Positions 9,508 to 18,291 of a stretch of DNA of 18,291 bases are shown here, in pieces. A model generated the notes under the pieces. It saw only the letters and a list, made by a program, of their open reading frames with translations, searched no databases and was not told the DNA's origin. Position numbers and translations under genes: made by a program. The DNA is taken from contig BCJJ01000107.1 of assembly GCA_039545355.1 (NCBI GenBank), positions 1 through 18,291 of the forward strand, given 5' to 3'. This stretch comes from Trichosporon coremiiforme. Lineage: Eukaryota > Basidiomycota > Tremellomycetes > Trichosporonales > Trichosporonaceae. Each line of letters begins with the position of its first letter. Within the stretch, counting starts at the first letter, position 1.

Positions 9508-10263
9508 ATGATTAACTATGTCATGCTCGTGAGCCGGCAAGGTGAGTACGCTTAGTCACTGAACTACCGCCTGGGCGGTCCCGGCGGGGCTTGGGGAGTA
9601 GAGCTGGCCTCGCTGCTAACTCGGCTCAGGCAAGGTGCGCCTCGCGAAATGGTTCCAGACACTGCCGAGCAAGACGAAGGCCAAGATCGTGAAGGATGTG
9701 ACGCAGCTGGTGCTCGCGCGACGAACACGGATGTGTAACTTCCTCGAGTACAAGGGTGAGTTGAGGAATGGGGAGGCGGCGTCATATCGACACGCGCTGC
9801 GATGACGCGCGCAATGTCCTCAGCCTCCATGAGCTTTTTGCGTGTGTGGGCATGGCTGACAGCCAGACACCAAGGTCATCTACCGCCGCTACGCGTCTTT
9901 GTTCTTCATCACGTCGATTACGCCGGGAGAAAACGAGCTCATCACCCTCGAGGTCATCCACCGATATGTCGAGGTTCTCGACAGGTACTTTGGCAACGTG
10001 AGCTGCTTGCTTCAAGAGTGAGCTGACAAACAGGTGTGCGAGCTCGACCTCATCTTCAACTTCCAGAAGGCGTACGCGATCCTCGACGAGCTTATTATTG
10101 CGGGCGAATTACAGGAGTCCTCAAAGAAGGCTGTTCTGAAGATCGTCGCCCAGTCCGACGCCATTGAGGAAGGTGAGTTGACCTGGGGAGGATCTTAACT
10201 GACAAAGCAGCGGAGGTCGCGGAGGACCCTCTAACCCGCCTGGGCAGTTTAGCCGCGCGATGA
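9508..10263 (+). CDS. APS1: AP-1 adaptor complex small subunit sigma
   Basis: Five exons: 9508-9541, 9630-9755, 9867-9997, 10034-10172 and 10211-10263, giving 160 aa. The clathrin adaptor AP-1 sorts cargo between the trans-Golgi and endosomes; its sigma subunit is a longin-fold core protein that helps bind dileucine signals. The product starts [20 protein letters not shown] and continues with [60 protein letters not shown] and [20 protein letters not shown]. This is near-diagnostic of the AP small-subunit family, and [10 protein letters not shown] with CNFLEYK favours AP-1 over AP-2 or AP-3. Introns are 88, 111, 36 and 38 nt. The C-terminal tail ([18 protein letters not shown]) extends slightly beyond the usual length. 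ATG 9508 follows a GCAGCC context and is the only sensible start. Confidence 0.96.
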
Positions 10264-10426
10264 TGTTTGTAGTGTACCATAGTAGGCCATGTCACGAATA
10301 CATACAATGTGAACACTCGGTCGGGTTCACGACAGGATAAAGGTAATCCAACCCTGGTTATGCGTAGATGCGAAGCGATGTGGGTCTCGCAGTCACAGAT
10401 CTCGAAAGTGTCGGAAGACAGAGTTT
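10264..10426. terminator. Short convergent intergenic region (3' ends of APS1 and UBE2W)
   Basis: 163 bp separate the stop of APS1 (+) from the stop of the UBE2W-like gene (-). It must carry both 3' ends. No other feature is visible. Confidence 0.4.
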
Positions 10427-11381
10427 CTAAACGGTCTGCGGTCAGCTGCCTCTGCAGATATGGAAGCTTACGTCGTCGTGGTACACCCATTGGGTGCGCT
10501 TCGGATTTGACGGCGCACGCGCAACGTAACGGTCGTTGCCCTCCGGGCTGTTCGTCAGCTGCATCGCCTAGGCTCGAGGCTCACAGCTCCTTCTTTCTGC
10601 AGCTCGCCAACATCGACTGCATGGTGATGCACACCGAGACGGCGGTCAGTGCTAAGGTTAGTCCGAGTTCTCAGGCATTCACAAACCAGGTGACCATTCA
10701 TTGCCTGTGGTCAGCTATGGACGGTCAAGGCTGAGCTTACCAAGAATGCTAGCGCACACGTGGCCGTTCGTGTAGATGTGCGGATGCATGGGTGGCTTGA
10801 ACTGGGAGTTTGCGACAAATGTGACCTGGGAGATTAACCGGGCGTCCTGAACGGGTGTTGCGCGAGGGCCCGCACTCTACCAGCTGGTGTCAAGACGTCC
10901 ATGCACAGCGGGGGCGTCATGATTGGACCTAGATAGGTGCTCGATAGCGACTCGACATCGGGGGACTCCCGCGGCAGTCTGTGCTCACCTCGGGCGATTC
11001 GATAGGATAGCGATCTCCAAACTTGAGGCGCAGGGCGAACTTTTCTCCCTGGAGGGCTGTCAATAACAATGCTCCGCGGCCACCGGACGGCGGCACGTCA
11101 GATAAGCATGCACCGTGATACGCACCCGATACACTGTCTCGTCGCCGAGGACGGCGATGGTGAAGACCCATTCCGACATTGAGTCCGCTGTCATGAGGGC
11201 TATTCCGTCCGGCGTGCCGTTGTCCTTGATCTCGGCCAGTTCCTTCACTGCGATAAGCATTAGTACATGACCTCATCGGCGGGGTCCTGGTCGCTTCCGC
11301 TCGCTCGCTACGCACTCAGCCGCCGGGTGGTGAACGAAGCCACTGTTTGTCAGCTCATCAATATAGACTGGTTAGCTCACT
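10427..11381 (-). CDS. UBE2W: UBE2W-type ubiquitin-conjugating enzyme (HPH motif)
   Basis: Nine coding exons: 11381, 11316-11342, 11126-11247, 10989-11048, 10741-10825, 10687-10704, 10585-10651, 10472-10547 and 10427-10435. They encode 154 aa against about 151 in human UBE2W. UBE2W attaches the first ubiquitin to disordered substrate N-termini. The product begins MASFTTRRLMKELAEIKDNG. Then come DSMSEWVFTIAVLGDETVYR, GEKFALRLKFGDRYPIESPE and MHPHIYTNGHVCASILGNEW, with catalytic Cys94. UBE2W has HPH where canonical E2s have HPN, and that is present. The ending WVYHDDTV also matches the family. The start codon is assembled across intron 11343-11380 (A in exon 1, TG in exon 2), giving a strong ACCATGGCT context. 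Exon 6 is 18 nt and the last exon is 9 nt. Introns are 35-77 nt apart from one of 163 nt. Confidence 0.93.
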
Positions 11382-11648
11382 GGTTACCGATGAGCCTTGC
11401 TAGAGATGGTGTGACCGAGTGCAATGCAGTGCAGAAACACGATGATCACGGGTGGTGGCAAACGTCTTCCCGCGTCTAGCGCCGTCTGGGACGGATGGTT
11501 TCAGTTCGATCGCGGGGGCCCGGAATGACGTGTTCGTTTGAGATCCATATCAAATAAGTCGTCACTTGTGCTCGCATGGTGTCAAGCTCGCTCGACAACA
11601 GATCGATCTCCGCTTTCGTTGTCATCATTACAAAGTTCGCTAGATATC
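11382..11648. promoter_or_regulatory. Divergent promoter region of UBE2W and CLP1
   Basis: A 267-bp gap that includes the 5' UTR of the UBE2W-like transcript just left of its first exon and the CLP1 leader. No motif could be assigned with confidence. Confidence 0.45.
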
Positions 11649-13535
11649 ATGGAGGGGCAGCAAGAGCAGGCCATTGTGCCTATGGAGCCTGGATCAGAAT
11701 GGCGCTTTGAACTCGAGCCCGACGAGAACATCGCCTTGAGAGTGAGTCGCTAACGCAGCATCCAAAGCGAGGGCTAGCAGCATCAGCTAGTGATCCGCTA
11801 CAAGCAGATGTGCTGGGCAGGAACACAGTCGTGAGTATTATTAGACTGTCTGAGCTTATTCACTGACTGTTAGCCGAGCCCTGTGATCTGTAGTTTCTTT
11901 GGCTGATGTACTGGCTCTCGCTGATGCTGTCCTGGACGCGTTACTGACCACTGATTAGGTACATTCGACAGACCCGGTATACATCAACGGCGAAGAGCTG
12001 CCGCCGACAACATGGTACCCTCTGTATCGCTACAACAAGGGAGCTGTGTACTCTCCGACAGAAGGAAAGATCGAAGGTAAGCTCTGGTGATTCGCAACCA
12101 AGCTGACATTAGTGTCCACACTCCCAGCATCTCAGTACACCTCAACATCAACGACACAGCCACATCTGAACAGCCTGCACCTGGCGCTGGAACGGTTACG
12201 TATTCTGTCTCGACGAGGTGGTGAGGGCGCGCTGTCAACGCCCGAGGGTCCGAAAGGACCGCGAATGATGGTCGTTGGCCCGCCGAGTAGCGGCAAGACG
12301 ACGGTGGTGAAGAACCTTGTGAACATGGCGCTCGGAAGCGGTATGGGGTGGACGGTCGGCGTGGCCGGTCTTGACCCGTCAAGCGTGAGTTGTCGTTTTT
12401 GTCGATACAACTGACCGCAGCCTTCGAACTTGATTCCCGGAACGCTTGCGCTTTCCACGCCGTCGCATCCGATCCCATCCCACCACCTGGGGCACCCGTT
12501 CGGCTCCCCTCCCGCGTCAATGCCGAGCAACACGTTGAGTGCGGACGTTCCGACGCTCGGGTGGTGGTACGGCGGACAGGAGCCGACAACCCGCGGCGTG
12601 CCGATCTGGACCAAGCTAATCGAGAACATGGGCGGAGCGTACCGCGCGCGTCTGGAAAAGGACCCCCTGTTGGTACACAGCGGCCTGTTCCTCGACACGC
12701 CGTCTGCATTCACGAACCCGACGCTGGGCCAGACGAAGGAGAACCGCACGCGCTACCCTCTCCTGCAGCAGGCCGTCGATGTGTTTGATGGTAGGTATAG
12801 CTTTGACACGCCGGACAGAGAGCTGACGAGACAGTGGACTTCGTGATCGTCATCGGACACGAGAAGCTCACAATCGAGCTGCAGCGCCTTCTTGCCCCGA
12901 GCGGGGTCAAGGTCGTCCCGCTGTCTAAGAGTGGAGGCGTGGTCGACCTCGACGACGCGTACCGCGAGCTCGCGCACTCGCAGCAGGTACGCACGTACTT
13001 CTACGGCGAGCCTGCCCTGCCGCCTGCCCTGGCTGGACTCTCGGGAAGCACGGTGCCGCTCGGCCTTCAGCTGAATCCGTACTCGTTCCAGATCCCGTGG
13101 GACGCACTCCACGTCCTGCGTGTCGGTGAGGGCAACGCGGCTCCGACCTCCGCGCTGCCGCTAGGCTCGTCTCACGTCCTCTCGCCAACGCGCCTGACTC
13201 GCGTTGACCCCGGTGGCCCCGCCCACGTTGTCCGCCTCCTTAATACCGTGCTCGCCATCGTGCGCGTCGACCCCGAGGACCGCCTCGAGACTGCTAAGAG
13301 CAAGGTCAAGGAAGAGGAGGGCGAGAAGGCGGAGGAGGAGGTCAAGGAGGAGGAGATCGACGAGGACGAGGTCCCGTACCGCGAGGAGATTGCGCAGCGC
13401 GAAGTTCTCGGCTTCGTCGTTATCACCGCCATCGACACTCTGAAGAGGAAGTACACCATCCTCTCGCCGAGCCCCGGCAAGCTGCCGTCGACAGTCGCGA
13501 TTGCGGGCTCCATCGAGTGGGTCGACTCGGCGTGA
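11649..13535 (+). CDS. CLP1: mRNA 3'-end cleavage and polyadenylation factor CLP1
   Basis: Five exons: 11649-11741, 11959-12076, 12113-12384, 12421-12790 and 12835-13535, giving 517 aa. CLP1 is an ATP-binding, polynucleotide-kinase-fold subunit of cleavage factor IA/IIm that bridges Pcf11 to the cleavage machinery; in animals it also acts in tRNA splicing. The N-terminal beta-domain starts MEGQQEQAIVPMEPGSEWRF. The Walker A loop GPPSSGKTT is at residues 126-134. It is followed by GWTVGVAGLDPSSPSNLIPG, the STPSHPIPSHHLGHPFGSPP block, LGWWYGGQEP, SGLFLDTPSAFTNPTLG and VDFVIVIGHEKLTIELQRL. The C-terminal domain ends VAIAGSIEWVDSA. An acidic Lys/Glu tract encoded at about 13290-13385 interrupts the C-terminal domain. 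Intron 1 is 217 nt, far longer than the other three (36, 36 and 44 nt). Confidence 0.93.
11742..11958 (+). other. CLP1 intron 1, 217 nt, with an internal consensus donor
   Basis: This phase-0 intron runs from GTGAGT at 11742 to CTGATTAG at 11958, with an ACTGAC branch-like site near the end. It has a second GTGAGT at 11831 and several AG acceptors at 11777-11807, so a cassette exon ending at 11830 is possible. Any such exon from a phase-0 acceptor shifts frame or hits a stop. Direct joining of the flanking exons restores the expected CLP1 N-terminal strand. Confidence 0.7.
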
Positions 13536-13666
13536 AGTTGTAGCGGAGAATTTAGCATGCAACTATTAGACAGGATAGGATGGCTCCGAGTTGTGGTAGA
13601 TTTGCATAGTGGAATCTAGCTTTTATAGGTGTATGAAGATGTATTTAGACATCGGCTATGCTGCGT
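13536..13666. terminator. Short convergent intergenic region (3' ends of CLP1 and NAA15)
   Basis: 131 bp separate the two stops. The sequence is clearly AT-richer than the coding flanks (for example TTTTATAG near 13621), as expected of 3' UTR and polyadenylation sequence for both genes. An exact AATAAA is not seen. Confidence 0.4.
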
Positions 13667-16334
13667 CTAGACATCGGCCTTGCTGTCTACAGTCTGCGCC
13701 TCGGGCGCCTTTACCCGGGCAGCCTTCTCCTCAGCAGTCGCAAAGTCGTACGCGAGCGGGTACGCCTTGTGGAAGGCAGCCTTGAGCTTGGGCTGCTCAG
13801 CGGCAGGGAGGAGGATGAGCGCCTTGCGCATGATCGCCAGGTTCGGGGGAGCGTTGGGGCCAGCGAGCTGCTCAAGGACAGACTCAACTTCAGCAGCGGG
13901 GGCACCAGAAACCTTGAGGGCCTTGGCGGCGGCCGCGATGTGCTCGGGGCTGTTGGGGTGGGTAGCGAGCGACTCCTTGGCGAGAGTCGCGGCGTCAGTG
14001 TCGCCGATAAGAGAGGGAAGAACCTCGTCGATCGCTTTCTTGACTGGCTCGGCAAGCTGAGCCTTCTTAATGACGTCGCGGAACTCGACGAGAGCAGGAA
14101 GAAGACCAGCTCCGTCCTTGTCGATCGCAGCGGCCTCACGCAGATCCCGAAGAGCAAGAAGGTACTGCTCCTTGCGGAGGTGAAGCTCGAAACCAGCGAG
14201 CCACGTCTCTATCCTACCAGCGTGGTTCTGCTGGAGGCGAGCCCAGAGCTTCAGTCCCTCGTCCAGAGGCGTCTCAGTCTTGAGCAGCTTCTCGCCCCGC
14301 GGGTCCTGGTCGGGAGGCGGCGCCTCCTCCTTCTTCTCGCCGGAAGAAGCAGCTGCCTTGCGCGCCTTCTGCTCAGCCTTCTGCGCCTTCTTGGCCGCCT
14401 TCTTGCGCTCAGCCTCCTGTTCGGGCGTGAGGTGCTCGACAGTGAGATCGGGGTCGTCCGCGATGCGGATGTAGATGTCAATCGCGGCGAGGGCTGAGTG
14501 GAAGAACGCAGGGTGGACGCGGATGGTGTCCTCGTACTTGATGAGGTCGACGTAGGCGGAGAAAGTCATGCGACGCATGCAGTACGAGTGGAAGTCGTAC
14601 TGGTCGTCCTCGTACTCCTGGAACACCGTGACCAGAGCCTGGTAGCGCTTGAGAGCCATACCGAGCTTGCCGCTGCGGTTGTGCGCGTCTCCCTCTTCAG
14701 TCAGGAACCAGAGGCACTGCATGTCGGTCAGGTCCTGGGTCGCTGTCACGTCCTTCTTGGTGAACATGGCGAGCAGCTCCTCGGCCTTCTCGATGTTGTT
14801 AGCACGGAGCCAGTACTTGGCAGCTTTGCTGTTCAGGAAGCGGTCCTGACCGTCAAGTAGACGGGCCTCCTCCATAGCCTCGGCTGCGGCGTGGACATCA
14901 CCAGCACGCTTGAGGATCATGGCCCTGGCCATGTAGATCTCAGGCAGCGTCGGGGTGTGCTGAAGGGCGACGTCGATGAGGTCGAGAGCCTTGGCGTAGT
15001 CCGGGTTGGGGTTCAGAGGGTGGGAGAGGTGGAGAGCCTTGAAGTAGTAGGCCCAGAGGAGAGTAGTAGGGGGAGGAATGGCGTCGTCGCCGTGGAGGCT
15101 AGTCTCCGACTCGAGCTTAGAGATGATCTCGTCCATAATCTCGCCAACAGCGAGCAGCTTCGCGTTGTCCCTGTAGACGCCCTTGATGTCGACAAACAGG
15201 GACGGAACACCACGCTCGAGTCCGCGAACAATGTACTCGCGAGCACGGTTCTTGAACTCATCCCCCTCAGCGACATCCAGGGGCAGACGGCGAGGAGCCG
15301 AGGAGCGAGGGTACGTCTCAGCGAAGCCGTCGAGCTGCTTCAGAACATGATCGACCGCGGAGGCGTCCAGAGGCTGAGTGATGTCGTAGCCCATTGTTCG
15401 GAGGAAGCCGCGGTAGTACTTCAGGTTGTCGCTGTTCTGCTCCAGGAGAACGCGGTACGCATCCTCGGCTTCCTGCTTCCTTCCGAGCTCGACGAGGAGC
15501 TGAGCCTTCAGCTCGCTGACCTCTCCGCGTGGGCTGATCGTACCATCCTCAACACCTTTCTCGAGACGGTCAAGACCGCTCTGGAACTTGCCAGCAGCAA
15601 TGCACATCTTGATGACGTGCAGAAGCACCTGAGCGCGCTCCGGAGCGGTCCCTCCCTCCTTGTTGAGGGTATTCTTGTAGTCGTCGAACACGGCAAGAGC
15701 CTCCTCGTAGTCGCCGTGAAGCTCGTGAGCAATCATAAGGCCGAGCCATGACGAACGGATCTGCGGTCGGAGGAGAAGGTAGTGGTGCCTGGTCTCAATG
15801 GCTAGCGGGTAGTTGCGGGTGTGCGTAGCAAGAGCGATAGCGTCTCGGAGAACCGGGATATTGTCGGGGTCCTGCTTACGAGCCATAGCGAAAGCCTTGC
15901 TAGCCTCGGTCCAGTCGCGACGAGACTTGGCAAGGATACCGAGAACGTGCCAGGTGATGTGGCTCGTAATATCCTTCCTGACACCTAGCCGGGCCATCTC
16001 CTCGGCCTCCTCGACCTTCGCAGCCGAAGAAGCGGTCGGAGGGAAGGGCAACGACGAGTGGATCGTGAGCGCCTTCAAGGCAATAGTTTCTGGATATTAG
16101 CTAAGAAGGACAAACGGCAGCCTACCTCCATGGTTGGGGTACTTTTTGAGGATAGAGTCCGCGGCCTTGATACCCTTTTTGTACTGCTTGAGCTCGTACT
16201 GAGTCTGGCGATGTCAGTAACCGCATAGTCGGCGCAAAGTCAAAAGTCGGGCGGACACTTACAAGGACCTCCTTGAAGAGCTTAGCCTCCTTGTCGGGCA
16301 GCTGACGGTGCTTGGGGATCCCGTGCGCGTTCAT
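13667..16334 (-). CDS. NAA15: N-terminal acetyltransferase A auxiliary subunit (NAA15/Nat1)
   Basis: Exons: 16263-16334, 16126-16204 and 13667-16089, giving 857 aa, in line with the 850-870 aa family. The protein is the TPR superhelix that wraps the catalytic subunit Naa10 and anchors NatA at ribosomes, where it co-translationally acetylates Ser, Ala, Thr, Gly and similar N-termini. The product starts MNAHGIPKHRQLPDKEAKLF and the early TPRs cover YELKQYKKGIKAADSILKKY and NHGETIALKALTIH. Next come GVRKDITSHITWHVLGILAK, RETRHHYLLLRPQIRSSWLG-like repeats (here IETRHHYLLLRPQIRSSWLG), PRRLPLDVAEGDEFK, PPTTLLWAYYFKALH and DQYDFHSYCMRRMTFSAYVD. A basic Lys-rich helix (AERKKAAKKAQKAEQKARKA) precedes KTETPLDEGLKLW, as in the family. 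Introns of 58 and 36 nt have CTGAC and CTAAT sites. The upstream frame extends through a GTG only, so ATG 16332-16334 is the start. Confidence 0.96.
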
Positions 16335-17040
16335 TGTCGACGGGATGGGTAAAGAACACCGCACAGCAGAAGATGAAGGGTTCGTAGGCGACGAGTCGTG
16401 CGGAGATGACTTTTGATCGCCTGAAGCTCGCGGCCGTCAGTGTGCCATCGCCAGCCAACGCTCGATTGCGGTTAAGGCCCTAAAGGTGTGCGCGATTAAC
16501 ATTTCGTCGGCTATCACGAAAAGTGGAGGTCAACCACTGAAACGACAAGGACATGGTGACGTCGAACTTGCGCTTCGATCTGGGTTCGCTTAATCCTTCC
16601 GCAGCTCGCCCTACAGCTATTGTTCTAGACATCGAGGGGAGAAGGGAAAGCAACGACTTCAAGCTGCCCCTCGATTGTTTGGATACGACTGTAGCGTGAA
16701 CAGAGGGATGCTCTACCCCGCGCCGCTAGCCTCCTCTCTCTCCATCCTCTTCACCTGCCGCCTGCGGGGCAGGTATGCCCTTAGATGCTCACGACTGACG
16801 GTTCACTTCGCCGTTGACTCCGGCCGCTTTGGAAGCGTGCATAGAAAGAAGGAAGTCTCATGTTTACCACCATGTCAGTGGCCTCCGGCTTGCGAAGACA
16901 CTGTTACCGTTATGCGTCACCTGGAACGGACGGACTGCCAGCAGACGATAGCCAAACGGCAAGTTTATCATCTGCAAGCTACTGAATGTGGACCGGGCTA
17001 AGAGCCTGATTGAACCCAATGGCAATCGTGAGTGTTGAGC
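16335..17040. other. Intergenic region with NAA15 promoter; no gene recognised
   Basis: 706 bp between the NAA15 start and the 3' end of the GH5 pseudogene. The part next to 16335 should hold the NAA15 promoter. Open frames at 16480-16662 (-) and 16675-17001 (+) show no family motif and atypical composition. I found no tRNA or repeat by eye. Confidence 0.4.
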
Positions 17041-18191
17041 TCAGAATCCCCAATCTTGAAAGCCGTCAGCGTTGGCAGCGTTCTCCATAGCATTCTTAAA
17101 GTCGACTTTTGCCTGATGAACGTTAGGTCCGAGTCACCCTCAAAACTCTTCTCGCAGCCATGGATGGGGCCGGGGGTGATACTCGAAGGGACCCAGGGAA
17201 TCCCAGCGGAGTTCAGGTTGTCCGTCGCCGTCTTGAACTCAGAGGCGATGTTCAGGTTTGACGGGCGCCACTGGATGCCGAGAGCTTCCACGAAGAGCTT
17301 GTCGTTCGCTAGGCTCTTCCATCGCTCGATGTCCGCGGCCAGCCCAGACGATCCTGGGCCGGGATAGACGTGCATTGTTGTCAGGAGCAGGTCTGAGGAT
17401 TTGGAGTCACACATACAGGCGACGGCATCGAGCTCAGGACACTGCATCACACGCTCAAGGAAGGAGCAACCGTTGCGATCGGAACCACCCATACCACCGC
17501 TAGCGATCTTAATCGGGTTACCAGCGCCCAGCAGCCTGTTACGCATGAATCTTCGGCGTTTGCAAATCCGTCGGCAGCCGCGGTATCAAAGCCAATGTCC
17601 GATCCGCAGGCTTGACGGAGACCAGCGTACGGCTCATTCTGCACGTCGAAGGCGATGATCATCTCGTGGAAGTCCTTCCACACCTTGCTGCTGTACTTGC
17701 CCCGGTAGTCGAGAATATGCCTGATACGGTCGTCGTAGTAGTTCTGAGCCTCTTCGCTCGTGAAGAACGAATGTCCATGGCGCGTGTAAGGGTCACCAGG
17801 GGAGATGCTACCATCAGACCCAGCCTTTCTTTCTGCTTACCCGTACAGGCTGTTTCCGCCGTGTGGCGAGATGATCGCCTTCATGCCATTGCCATGCTGG
17901 CGGATTGAGTTGAGGGTCTGGTCGAGCAGATCAAGGATTTCGTCCTTGTACTCTCCAAGTGTCAACTCCAGTGCAGGGACGGGCCAGGTGACCTTGGTCC
18001 CCTTATCGCAGCCGAGATCTTGGTAGCGTACCGAGAGGCGCACAACCTTGGCGCCAATGGAAGCTAGTTACTTGATGTGGTCGATCTGATCCTTGCCTTC
18101 CAACATGCCCTGGAGATAGTATGCCGGCCCATGACTTGGCGGCGACCGCTCAAGCCGGGAGGGCTGTTGACAGGATGTTGAGTGGCCACAT
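17041..18191 (-). pseudogene. Decayed GH5-family glycoside hydrolase (secreted)
   Basis: Minus-strand remnant from ATG 18189-18191 to TGA 17041-17043. A broken signal peptide (MWPLNILSTALPA, then TGA at 18150-18152) is followed by AVAAKSWAG. After a frameshift comes YYLQGM..QIDHIK, then TAA at 18068-18070, then LASIGAKVVRLSVRYQDLG and MKAIISPHGGNSLYG, then TAA at 17837-17839. The frame continues with SISPGDPYTRHGHSFFTSEE and DFHEMIIAFDVQNEPYAGLR; NEP is the GH5 acid/base Glu motif. A second frameshift near 17555-17600 leads to NPIKIASGGMGGSDRNGCSF. An intron-like stretch at about 17375-17416 has donor GTATGT and CTGAC but AA where the acceptor AG should be. HVYPGPGSSG and FVEALGIQWR follow, and a third frameshift near 17110-17125 precedes the terminal KNAMENAANADGFQDWGF. 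The functional ancestor was probably a secreted polysaccharide-degrading enzyme; its exact specificity cannot be read. Confidence 0.85.
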
Positions 18192-18291
18192 GGTGTCCAG
18201 TGCGAGCTTCAAGTCTCGTTAGTCTATTGATTGCACAAATGAAGGTGCGTGAGGAGTGTCTTTGAGCGACGTGCTGAGGTTGTCAGTCGGG
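18192..18291. other. Upstream flank of the GH5 pseudogene
   Basis: The last 100 bp lie 5' of the dead hydrolase gene and would have held its core promoter and leader. No motif could be assigned and the region is cut by the window edge. Confidence 0.3.

Noticed and set aside
11443..11520. Possible tRNA B-box-like TTCGATC sequence
   Set aside because: No matching A box, acceptor stem or cloverleaf could be formed by eye.
11768..11830. CLP1 coding exon reading ADVLGRNTV inside intron 1
   Set aside because: It looked like the expected beta-strand, but every phase-compatible acceptor would need an intron of 17-26 nt or a weak donor. Joining 11741 directly to 11959 keeps phase and gives VYINGEEL at the expected place.
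13658..15751. Two plus-strand frames (279 and 286 codons) antisense to NAA15
   Set aside because: They mirror the NAA15 coding strand, which matches the whole TPR protein from end to end.
16675..17001. 108-codon plus-strand frame in the NAA15-GH5 gap
   Set aside because: No domain, mixed composition and no start context; intergenic noise is more likely.
1..18291. A dedicated RNA-modification gene cluster or new system
   Set aside because: Several RNA-processing genes are adjacent, but they are widespread housekeeping genes on alternating strands with separate transcripts. Nothing in the sequence links them functionally.

Overview
The window comes from a GC-rich, intron-dense eukaryote, most likely a basidiomycetous yeast of the Tremellomycetes, possibly Trichosporonales. 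This is an inference from intron style (mostly 35-60 nt, GTGAGT or GTAAGT-like donors, CTGAC or CTAAC branch sites a few bases before the AG) and from the character of the encoded proteins. No database search was run.

Layout: the first nine genes alternate strand strictly. In order they are an RBM39/Rsd1-like SR splicing factor (-, cut by the left edge); an unrecognised, possibly mitochondrial 493-aa protein (+); an unrecognised 746-aa three-exon protein with paired cysteines (-); NCS6/CTU1, the wobble-uridine tRNA thiolase (+, nine exons); an IME4/METTL3-type mRNA m6A methyltransferase (-, six exons); the AP-1 sigma adaptin (+, five exons); a UBE2W-type E2 with HPH motif (-, nine exons, start codon split by an intron); CLP1, the polynucleotide-kinase-fold factor of pre-mRNA 3'-end cleavage (+, five exons); and NAA15/Nat1, the NatA auxiliary subunit (-, three exons). 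The right end holds a decayed family-5 glycoside hydrolase with three in-frame stops, several frameshifts and a lost splice acceptor. The upstream gaps between divergent pairs are 267-597 bp and must hold both promoters. Three of the four convergent gaps are only 131-163 bp.

The intact genes are housekeeping. Four of the nine act on RNA (splicing, tRNA thiolation, m6A, 3'-end formation), but there is no operon and no evidence that they form one system. I see no mobile element, CRISPR array, rRNA or tRNA gene. The notable points are gene-structural: the split start codon, an 18-nt microexon, a stopless in-frame intron in a splicing factor, a long CLP1 intron with an internal donor, tandem splice acceptors, and the GH5 pseudogene whose nonsense and splice lesions all fit C:G to T:A changes.
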